Position numbers and translations under genes: made by a program | In this document: piece by piece, positions 1 to 5,667 of the stretch | Layout: each line of letters starts with the position of its first letter | Position numbering within the stretch: position 1 is the first letter of the stretch | NCBI GenBank assembly: GCA_025363025.1 | Contig: JANYEO010000259.1 | Location: 1 to 17,380, forward strand | DNA from: Opitutia bacterium | GTDB lineage: Bacteria > Verrucomicrobiota > Verrucomicrobiia > Opitutales > JANYEO01 | Length of the DNA: 17,380 nt | Direction of reading: 5' to 3' | Notes under the pieces: model-generated | Databases searched by the model: none | What the model was told of the DNA's origin: nothing | Seen by the model: only the letters and a program-made list of their open reading frames with translations

Positions 1-631
1 TCACGTTAAAGCCAATTCGCGTAAATAGCTGACCTGCCCATTTACCCCGCGTATGGCTACAGTTTTCAGGGGCAGTGTTTACTAACTTGCCAAAGCTATT
101 ATAATAATCAGTAACACTAGAATCTTCTGTTTTTAAGATATTAGCCCCAATGCCAGCCCCCACGGTTAAAAGGATAGCATCACTCCAACCTACCCATTTA
201 GAAAGTTTTACATGATAGCTAACATTAAGCATTAAGGGCACCATTTCTATCTTTCCATCCCGGCACTGCGTCATCCTCATATCGGTGCCCGTCCCGGGGA
301 TTATGTTTCCATTAGCGTCCTTCTTGTAGAAGGTTACAAAGCCCGTACCGTTAGATGCATTACCCGTCTCACGCAGGTAACCTGTTTCAAATTCTAACGC
401 CATAGCTCCATAATCACTCCGGCTAAAAATATACCCTAAGTGGGCCATCCCGCCGCCGCCGCTAAACTTTTTGCTTCCTGCCCAGATGGCAGAAGCTCCG
501 AGGTAAGTATTATTACAATAGCATGCGCAACAATGGTTTTCTGTTGAGACATTACAATTTGCCTGTGCAGCAATAGCTAAAGAGCCAAAGCCGAGCGCAA
601 AATTTAAGAGACGTTTAAGTGAAATAGACAT
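1..631 (-). CDS. Putative outer-membrane beta-barrel protein, partial (C-terminus beyond the left edge)
   Basis: An open frame starts at ATG 631 and stays open to base 1, giving 210 complete codons without a stop, so the gene is cut by the window edge. The N-terminus is a clear signal peptide: basic MSISLKR, a hydrophobic stretch of about 14 residues and an AQA cleavage site near residue 25. The mature protein starts with a cysteine-rich segment (C26, C34, C35, C37, C39) and continues with alternating aromatic and polar stretches rich in Gly, Tyr and Phe (for example LGYIF, MALEFETGYL, LNVSYHV, LTVGAGIGAN), as in outer-membrane barrel proteins of about 200-300 residues. No specific family was recognised. 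Outer-membrane location is inferred from the signal peptide and strand pattern. The cysteine cluster is unusual for a barrel protein. No Shine-Dalgarno sequence precedes the ATG. Confidence 0.7.
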   Translation of the reverse strand, partial: MSISLKRLLNFALGFGSLAIAAQANCNVSTENHCCACYCNNTYLGASAIWAGSKKFSGGGGMAHLGYIFSRSDYGAMALEFETGYLRETGNASNGTGFVTFYKKDANGNIIPGTGTDMRMTQCRDGKIEMVPLMLNVSYHVKLSKWVGWSDAILLTVGAGIGANILKTEDSSVTDYYNSFGKLVNTAPENCSHTRGKWAGQLFTRIGFNV

Positions 632-687
632 GAAGGGGTAGAATTAAGAAGATTAAACCAAATTAGTTTTCAGATATTAAGGTATTT

Positions 688-707
688 AAAAAAAGGCCGA
701 AGGCTTT
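688..707 (-). terminator. Probable intrinsic terminator of the secreted-protein gene
   Basis: On the minus strand, about 20 bases after the stop at 729, the sequence reads AAAGCC-TTC-GGC followed by CTTTTTTT. This gives a short GC stem with flanking A-T pairs and a U-run, as expected of a Rho-independent terminator. The stem is short (3 GC pairs plus A-U pairs with one bulge), so the call is moderate. Confidence 0.45.
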
Positions 708-728
708 GCAATTAAGCCATTCACCGCT

Positions 729-1490
729 TTACCGGGCCCAAGGTTTATAATTAAGCATGGCTTCAACCAAAGCCGCTTGGTCTGCCGCATTAAAACAATC
801 CGTATCCCTGCAAGGGTTTTGCGCAGTCCTCGTATCAAAAAAAGTAGGGGTATAAGTAGTCGCACTATTATCAGTAAGCGTAACGGTAAAAGGCGTTAAC
901 GGAACAAGCGATTCTACGCCAATAGTCGAACTGAATAAACCAGCACCCAAAATAGTAGGATTAGATCCATTATCTTCAAATTTCAAAGCTAATTGCGAAA
1001 GATCAATATGGATTGATGCCATACTTGTCCCTGCGGTTAAAGAACCCGCTAAAACTGGGACAATATTAGCAGCCTCTCCGAATATTTCCAGGAAACCGCC
1101 TACCTTTCCAGTTGTTGCATCTACTTGGCCATTATGCACACAAAACCCAGAAGGAATAGTAAAGGCATCCGTCCAAACAGTTGGGGCTCTACATTCTGAA
1201 ATGGCATCTCCAGATAGGAAGACTGTCGCGCTATAGACATCAACCGCAATACCAAGCTGCGCTTTACCATTGCCTAGATCTTTTACGCTGTACAAAGCCA
1301 CTGCCCCCACAAGCTTTCCAGCGGGTGTATCCGCACCCTTAAACGTACAGTCTGTATTTACTCCTGTAAATCCCTCTAGGGTAAAGCCATCAATCGCAGT
1401 CTGCGGGTGGCAAGAGGCAACAGGCGCAAGCAAAGCACGTTGCTCGAGGGCATCACAGGTCAAAGACCGGGCAAGGGGTAATTTATACAT
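729..1490 (-). CDS. Secreted hypothetical protein with LEPR-xLL-like N-terminal motif and dockerin-like C-terminal segment
   Basis: The 253-residue protein must start at ATG 1490, because an in-frame TAG lies six bases upstream. Residues 12-23 read CDALEQRALLAP, which resembles the 'LEPR-xLL' type motif found near the N-terminus of many secreted Planctomycetes and Verrucomicrobia proteins. There is no classical long hydrophobic signal peptide. The body (about 35-215) is Thr/Ser/Gly/Val-rich with alternating hydrophobic strands, suggesting an all-beta, possibly Ig- or cohesin-like, extracellular domain. Near the end, RDTDCFNAADQAALVEAML resembles one half of a type I dockerin (acidic loop followed by a helix). 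The four cysteines C27, C48, C105 and C116 (approximate numbering) could form disulfides. Function is unknown; the extracellular or envelope location is inferred from the motif. It follows the same strand as the barrel gene but is separated from it by a probable terminator. Confidence 0.7.
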   Translation of the reverse strand: MYKLPLARSLTCDALEQRALLAPVASCHPQTAIDGFTLEGFTGVNTDCTFKGADTPAGKLVGAVALYSVKDLGNGKAQLGIAVDVYSATVFLSGDAISECRAPTVWTDAFTIPSGFCVHNGQVDATTGKVGGFLEIFGEAANIVPVLAGSLTAGTSMASIHIDLSQLALKFEDNGSNPTILGAGLFSSTIGVESLVPLTPFTVTLTDNSATTYTPTFFDTRTAQNPCRDTDCFNAADQAALVEAMLNYKPWAR

Positions 1491-1639
1491 GAGCTAAAAA
1501 CAGGGGCAGGGGTTAAACACAACTAACGAGGGAAAGTCAGCAAGTAACCCCATGAGGATGCTCTAAGTGATAGATATGGGTCAATATCAAAAAAGCCTTC
1601 ATTTAGTCCTTGCATTTCTGATAAAGGAAATCCAGAACT

Positions 1640-1742
1640 GAGGCTGGCCGGGCCTTATGCGATGCCAGACCGGTGAACCCCGCTAGACCCGGAAGGGAGC
1701 AACGGCAACCTTGATCTGCATAGGCGTAAGTAACCCGGCCTC
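1640..1742 (+). ncRNA. ffs: Signal recognition particle RNA (4.5S / small bacterial SRP RNA)
   Basis: The diagnostic SRP RNA core is present: GGTGAACCCCGC, then ACCCGGAAGGGAGCAACGG around 1671-1705, which forms helix 8 with the GGAA tetraloop and the asymmetric loop bound by Ffh. Flanking bases pair outward: ATGC near 1658 with GCAT near 1718, and GAGGC..GCCGGG at the 5' end with CCCGGCCTC at the 3' end, closing a single hairpin of about 103 nt. This is the short form without an Alu domain. It lies 72 bases upstream of dnaX on the same strand, an arrangement seen in several bacterial phyla. The ends are set by the terminal pairing and may be off by a few bases. No clear terminator follows, so read-through into dnaX is possible. 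Confidence 0.93.
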
Positions 1743-1814
1743 TTTTAAGGCTGCGGTCAGAATGTATTGATGATTGTGAAATCACTTTAAGCTCAAAATT
1801 CGGATAAAGAAACC

Positions 1815-3359
1815 ATGAGTGTCCCTTACCAAGTCATCGCCCGTCGCTGGCGCCCTCAATTTTTTGATGAAGTCGTCGGGCAAGACCACGTCGTGCGCAC
1901 ACTCAAAAACGCTATTTCTCAAGAGCGTATAGCCCATGCCTACCTCTTTGTGGGCCCCCGGGGGACGGGTAAAACCAGCCTTGCTCGTATTTTTGCCAAA
2001 GCCCTGAACTGCGAAGGCGGCCCTTTAGTTACTCCCCCCGCAGATAGCCTCTTGTGCAAAGCTATCATGACGGGCACTTGTATGGATGTGGTAGAAATTG
2101 ACGGCGCTTCCAATAACTCGGTAGACCAAATTCGCGAATTAAGAGACGATTGCCAATACGCCCCTACCCAGTGCCGCTTCAAAATCTATATTATAGATGA
2201 AGTCCACATGCTTTCAACCGCGGCCTTCAATGCCTTGCTCAAAACATTGGAGGAGCCCCCCGCCCACGTGAAGTTCATCTTTGCAACGACAGAAGCCCAT
2301 AAAGTCCTCCCCACCATTGTTTCTCGCTGCCAACGGTTTGAGTTTAAGCCTATCTCAGAAGCTATTATTGCGGAAAAACTTACCCAAATTGCCCTGGCGG
2401 AATCTTTAACGGTAGAGCCTGGGGCCTTTCATGCTTTGGCCCGGATGGCTCAAGGCGGCATGCGGGATGCCCAATCCGCAATGGAGCAAATGATCGCTTT
2501 TTGCGGCAACACCATTACGGAAAGAGACGTGCTGGATGTTTACGGCCTGGCCGCCCCGGGGGAAGTTCAACAATTAGCCGAATCTCTCGCCAAGGCAGAT
2601 TATGCTAGTATCTTAAAACACGTAGCCCATTTTGCAGAAGAAGGGAGGGACTTGTACCGCATCCTCATCGACGTCCAAGGAGTTGTACGTAGTGGCCTTT
2701 TAGATGCCATTGCAAAGGGTGGGGCTTCTTCCCAATTAGGCCATCACTTGACGGCAGAGGCCCACTTACGGCTTTTAGACGCCCTCCATGCCGGAGAAGG
2801 CATGGTAGAAAAAGGCCTGTCAGAAACATTAGATTTCGAAATTGCTCTGTTAAAAGCGGCAGAACAAAGCCGCGTACGAGCAATCGATACCGTCATCCAA
2901 GCCATTTCCAAGACCGTCTCAACTAGCCCTGAGACGGGTGAAAAAAAAAAGGTAGAGCCGGCGATTGAAGCATATAAAATTGTCTACGCCCCCCTTATTT
3001 TAAGGGAGGCAACGCCGCTTATCAAAACAACCCAATCCGCCCTTGCCTTACCGATTCCCCTTGTGTCAGAAGTTGGGATGATTGCCTGTGAAGGGGTGGG
3101 GGATGAGACGATTCACTATTCCGAAGACTATGGGGACATCCCCAACCTTCAGGCCGATTATCAAGAAGAAGCCCCTTCGCTCTTTGCCTTAGGGGAGGGC
3201 TTACTAGAAGACGCTTCATCTAGTCTCTCATTATCAGAAGCAAGCGAACCCCTCTTAAGCCTCGAAGTTGCTATTAGCCATATTCCAGAGGACTTTCGCG
3301 AACTCCTCGAAGAACGCTTCCGCGCTCGGTTTACACACGTAAAACGGATGACCGCCTGA
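1815..3359 (+). CDS. dnaX: DNA polymerase III subunits tau/gamma (clamp loader ATPase)
   Basis: This is the ATPase subunit of the clamp loader, which opens and loads the beta clamp and, as tau, links polymerase cores to the helicase. Visible features are the Walker A motif GPRGTGKT (47-54), the Walker B-like DEVH (128-131), the sensor 1 region FATTE (156-160) and the arginine-finger SRC motif (170-172), followed by the lid and collar domain to about residue 370. The zinc module normally has four cysteines, but only C66, C81 and C89 are seen and the usual CxxC arrangement is missing. The tail (380-514) is acidic and Ser/Leu-rich, ending in a basic helix (FRELLEERFRARF). Codons 376-379 lie in an A10 run directly after a hairpin, so a shorter gamma form of 379 or 384 residues is likely. 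The 514 residues fit a tau. The stop codon lies at the edge of a repeat element. It is co-oriented with the SRP RNA gene. Confidence 0.97.
   Translation: MSVPYQVIARRWRPQFFDEVVGQDHVVRTLKNAISQERIAHAYLFVGPRGTGKTSLARIFAKALNCEGGPLVTPPADSLLCKAIMTGTCMDVVEIDGASNNSVDQIRELRDDCQYAPTQCRFKIYIIDEVHMLSTAAFNALLKTLEEPPAHVKFIFATTEAHKVLPTIVSRCQRFEFKPISEAIIAEKLTQIALAESLTVEPGAFHALARMAQGGMRDAQSAMEQMIAFCGNTITERDVLDVYGLAAPGEVQQLAESLAKADYASILKHVAHFAEEGRDLYRILIDVQGVVRSGLLDAIAKGGASSQLGHHLTAEAHLRLLDALHAGEGMVEKGLSETLDFEIALLKAAEQSRVRAIDTVIQAISKTVSTSPETGEKKKVEPAIEAYKIVYAPLILREATPLIKTTQSALALPIPLVSEVGMIACEGVGDETIHYSEDYGDIPNLQADYQEEAPSLFALGEGLLEDASSSLSLSEASEPLLSLEVAISHIPEDFRELLEERFRARFTHVKRMTA
2914..2951 (+). promoter_or_regulatory. 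Hairpin plus A10 slippage site inside dnaX (gamma/tau switch)
   Basis: Bases 2914-2921 (CCGTCTCA) and 2930-2937 (TGAGACGG) form a perfect 8-bp stem with an 8-base loop. Three bases later comes a run of ten A (2941-2950) followed by GG. In frame it reads GAA AAA AAA AAG (E376-K379). Loss of one A, or a +1 shift, places TAG at the next codon and gives a 379-residue protein. Gain of one A, or a -1 ribosomal slip on A-AAA-AAG, gives GRAGD then TGA and a 384-residue protein. Both end exactly between the collar domain and the tau-specific tail. Known precedents are ribosomal frameshifting at A-AAA-AAG in E. coli dnaX and transcriptional slippage on an A9 run in Thermus dnaX. Slippage here is inferred and not demonstrated. 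Confidence 0.7.
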
Positions 3360-3361
3360 GC

Positions 3362-3480
3362 CCGCGAGGAGAATGCCTTTGTTTTGATTAGATTGTAGGA
3401 CGGAGGGACGGGTGTACTTTAGTACTCGAGGAGAGATAACCGACCAAGTGCTCAAAATAAAGGCATTCTGTAACGGCCTC
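3362..3480 (-). repeat. MITE-like palindromic repeat, copy A (reverse orientation)
   Basis: Read on the minus strand this runs from AGGCCGTTACAGAATGCC through TTGGTCGGTTATCTCTCCTC, a central GTACTAAAGTAC palindrome and CCGTCCTAC to a degenerate right end containing AGGCATTCTCC. It matches the copy at 5520-5641 along most of its length. It starts within a few bases of the dnaX stop. The segment 3350-3361 also contains GACCGCCTG, so the element may include the last dnaX codons. A further end fragment follows at 3484-3499. Confidence 0.75.
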
Positions 3481-3483
3481 ATT

Positions 3484-3499
3484 TTATATGCAACGGTCT
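3484..3499 (-). repeat. Terminal fragment of the same repeat family
   Basis: The sequence TTATATGCAACGGTCT is the reverse complement of AGACCGTTGCATATAA, matching the outer end AGACCGCTGCATAATG of the copy at 5520. It lies four bases from copy A, giving a nested or partial tandem arrangement, and its outer end coincides with the break in the IS256 transposase remnant. Confidence 0.65.
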
Positions 3500-3637
3500 C
3501 CTAATGATGATGCCGTCTACAAAATTGTTTATTTGGCCTTGAACAATGCGCGGAAAAAATGGACCCTGCCCATACGAGATTGGGCTATGGCTTTAAACCA
3601 ATTCTTCCTTCTATTCGGCGACCGCTGCCGTCTATAA
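3488..3637 (+). pseudogene. C-terminal remnant of an IS256-family transposase
   Basis: This open stretch from ATG 3488 to TAA 3635-3637 encodes 49 residues. From residue 4 it reads SPNDDAVYKIVYLAL, then NNARKKWTLPIRDWAMALNQF. This matches the conserved C-terminus of IS256-family (mutator-type) transposases, whose typical form is a FPxDxA..K..YLAL..i.kKW..PIR.W..ALNQF pattern. The rest of the roughly 400-residue enzyme, including the DDE catalytic residues, is absent, so the remnant is inactive. The first three codons (ATG CAA CGG) come from the neighbouring repeat end, so the true transposase sequence starts at about 3497. The ATG is unlikely to be a real start. A probable right terminal inverted repeat follows at 3657-3682. 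Confidence 0.85.
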
Positions 3638-3656
3638 TGCGTCTATGATTCAACCA

Positions 3657-3682
3657 ACTTACACACTTAAGTTGACACCCCC
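3657..3682 (+). mobile_element. Probable right terminal inverted repeat of the IS256-family remnant
   Basis: Twenty bases after the transposase stop comes ACTTACACACTTAAG followed by TTGACACCCCC. IS256-family elements commonly end in a TTACACA...TTGACA-type sequence just after the transposase gene. No left end or target duplication is visible in the window, so the assignment rests on position and similarity of type. The rest of the 3683-3727 gap holds nothing recognisable. Confidence 0.55.
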
Positions 3683-3727
3683 AATGTTGATCTCTGCCTA
3701 CCATGATTTCCCCCTTCCCATGCTCTT

Positions 3728-5083
3728 TTAAAACGTAGTACCGTGCCCTTTTTCAATTAAGGGGAGCATTTGGCCGCGTCTAAAGAGGGTCACTTGTCGC
3801 CCACTTGCGGAGATGACTACGGCTAAGCAGTCTGTAACCAGGGAAATGGCGGCCCCCGCTGAGTGCCGCGTACCTAAGCCGCCGGGTAATTGATAGTCGT
3901 GGTTAGGGGCGTGAATGAAGCTGCCGGCAGATTCTATGACCCCGTCTCCCTTGATAATGAAAGCGCCGTCAATAGATGCGAACTCTTTGACCGTTTCGTC
4001 CATGAAAGGGTTTAAGATATTGCGATCCTCTTCTTTATAACCATAAAATGGGTTGATAACCAGTTGCTTGGTAAAGGGGCGTACGTGCTCGGTATCTCCT
4101 ACCACAAAGAGGGTGCCAACGGGCCGGCCTTCGCGGCCTTCTACTGAGAGCTCTGTCGCAATCGCGAGTACGCGCTCGACCACCTCTGGTTTTACAGTTT
4201 GAGGGAGGATGTCGAGCTTGCGGGTGAAGACAGATTGAAACTCCCGCTCTAGGTCGAGCACTACGATGGTGTCGAATTGGTCGCTGCCTGGAATGCCGCT
4301 GAGGCAGCATAAACGGTCATTGTATTTAAAAATCCCCCGGGTAAGCCCAATGATAATGGCACTCCTGAGTTGGGCCAAGCGGCCATCATTGAAGGAGCGT
4401 ACCGTAATGACGGCATGAACATTCCGCCGTTCTGGAATAGGAGCGGCTTGTTCGGTAACGATAACGGTTTTAAATTTATCAAAACCATGATTAATGCCGG
4501 CCCCGTTTAAAAAAGTATCGGCAAAGATGAGAACGGTTGAGCACCCGGCGCCTTCGGCCACTTTTTCTGCTTGCTTGAGCATTAAGTGGTTGAAGCGTGT
4601 GCGGGTTTTGTGAGTTGAGCGGGCTGGGGCTCCAAAAAGGGTTTTTACCTGTTCCTTGAAGGTTGGTAGGCTGGAAGTTTCCATTAAACGCTCGATGCCT
4701 ATCCCTTCTTGAAAAGAACGAGCGAGGGAAGCTAAGACGGTTAAATACGAAGGCTCATCTTCCGATACGAGGAGTAAGACGACGATTTTTAGATCCCTAT
4801 AAGTGGGAAGGCCTTCGTAATCTAGCCCTTTGGCACAGCGACCGACTGCAAGCAGGTAGGGCCGCTTCATTTTTAGGCGGATATGGGGTAGGGCAATACC
4901 GCTACCTAGGCAGGTTGTCATGCTTTGCTCCCGCTCTAACAGAGAGGCAAGCAAGGCTGCACGGTCAACTTTTTCTGCAGCGGGGAAGGAGCAAGTAGCC
5001 AAGAGCTCTTTTAGGGCTTCTGCGTAATCAGTGGCCTTGAGCTGGAGGATGCGGGTTTGGGTTATATATTTATCTAAGCGCAC
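3728..5083 (-). CDS. PTS EIIA / PK_C-like / diadenylate cyclase fusion (c-di-AMP synthase)
   Basis: The 451-residue protein has three parts. Residues 1-150 are a PTS EIIA type 2 (fructose/nitrogen-type) domain with the phospho-acceptor motif GSGIALPHIRL (His67). Residues about 163-285 form an alpha/beta domain (KQAEKVAEGAGCSTVLIFAD, FKTVIVT) resembling the C-terminal domain of pyruvate kinase, a fusion partner known from archaeal DacZ-type cyclases. Residues about 295-445 are a DisA_N/DAC domain that condenses two ATP to c-di-AMP, with PVGTLFVVGD (321-330), NPF, DGA (372-374, catalytic Asp372) and GTRH (404-407). The usual RHR motif reads RHS here. No membrane segment is present, so it is probably cytoplasmic. 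The start is GTG 5083, since the frame offers no ATG between nuoA and this point. It lies 13 bases after nuoA and is probably co-transcribed. His67 phosphorylation could couple PTS state to c-di-AMP level; this is an inference. Confidence 0.87.
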   Translation of the reverse strand: MRLDKYITQTRILQLKATDYAEALKELLATCSFPAAEKVDRAALLASLLEREQSMTTCLGSGIALPHIRLKMKRPYLLAVGRCAKGLDYEGLPTYRDLKIVVLLLVSEDEPSYLTVLASLARSFQEGIGIERLMETSSLPTFKEQVKTLFGAPARSTHKTRTRFNHLMLKQAEKVAEGAGCSTVLIFADTFLNGAGINHGFDKFKTVIVTEQAAPIPERRNVHAVITVRSFNDGRLAQLRSAIIIGLTRGIFKYNDRLCCLSGIPGSDQFDTIVVLDLEREFQSVFTRKLDILPQTVKPEVVERVLAIATELSVEGREGRPVGTLFVVGDTEHVRPFTKQLVINPFYGYKEEDRNILNPFMDETVKEFASIDGAFIIKGDGVIESAGSFIHAPNHDYQLPGGLGTRHSAGAAISLVTDCLAVVISASGRQVTLFRRGQMLPLIEKGHGTTF

Positions 5084-5096
5084 ATTGAGGGGGTAA

Positions 5097-5471
5097 TCAT
5101 TGGTCCCAGGTTAGACCACCTTGTTTAATTTCATAGAAAAGACCAAATCCGATAAGCCCCATGAAAAAGAGAATAGGGCCTAGAATAGGTAGACCTATAG
5201 CCAGGGATTCTCTGTAAGCAAGGGCCCAGGGGAGCAAGAAGACGACTTCGATATCAAACAAGATAAAGAGCATGGCCGTCAGATAAAACTTAACCGCAAA
5301 TTTGGGATGGACCTTCCCCTCGCAGGCAAAGCCGCATTCGTAGGCGCTATCTTTAGGTTTGTTAGGCTTGGACCGTTGGCCGAGGAGGTGGCTGGCCACT
5401 AAGATACCAACTGAAAGCCCCAGTGCTATGATGAGCTGCAGGAGAATAGGTAAGTAGGCTTCGAGGGTCAT
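5097..5471 (-). CDS. nuoA: NADH-quinone oxidoreductase subunit A
   Basis: This is a small membrane subunit of respiratory complex I, located in the membrane arm near the quinone-binding junction. The 124 residues show the three expected membrane helices (about 6-28, 60-82, 90-112) and the family signature KPKDSAYECGF then KFYLTAMLFILFDIEVVFLLPWA. The conserved Cys47 of the loop is present. Length and topology are normal. The usual next gene, nuoB, does not follow; instead the c-di-AMP cyclase gene starts 13 bases downstream, so nuoA is separated from at least nuoB. The start ATG 5471 is preceded by TAAACCGTT with no Shine-Dalgarno sequence. Confidence 0.96.
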   Translation of the reverse strand: MTLEAYLPILLQLIIALGLSVGILVASHLLGQRSKPNKPKDSAYECGFACEGKVHPKFAVKFYLTAMLFILFDIEVVFLLPWALAYRESLAIGLPILGPILFFMGLIGFGLFYEIKQGGLTWDQ

Positions 5472-5519
5472 AACGGTTTAAACGCTAAAGGATAAGGAGC
5501 GATCTATCAAGTTTTAAGG

Positions 5520-5641
5520 AGACCGCTGCATAATGCATGATTTGTGAGTTTTTGGTCGGTTATTACTCCTCAAGTACCGTATGTACATTCGTCGCTTCGT
5601 CCTACAAATTCCTCTAAATCAAAGCATTCTGCAGTCGGTCT
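5520..5641 (+). repeat. MITE-like palindromic repeat, copy B (best-preserved)
   Basis: This 122-bp element lies between fabV and nuoA. Its left end AGACCGCTGCATAATGCATG and the reverse complement of its right end, AGACCGACTGCAGAATGC, form terminal inverted repeats. Inner landmarks are TTTTTGGTCGGTTATT, a central GTACCGTATGTAC palindrome and TTCGTCCTAC. The two halves pair imperfectly along the whole length, so the transcript could fold into one long hairpin. No clear target duplication was seen. It contains no open reading frame of note. Confidence 0.8.
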
Positions 5642-5667
5642 TTTTAGGAGTTTCACTGAATGATAGG

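Noticed and set aside
1599..1639. Sigma70-type promoter for the SRP RNA
   Set aside because: TTGCAT and TTCATT boxes are present, but no -10 box at a suitable distance was convincing.
1603..1785. 60-residue minus-strand open frame across the SRP RNA
   Set aside because: It overlaps the structured SRP RNA on the opposite strand and its translation has no recognisable features.
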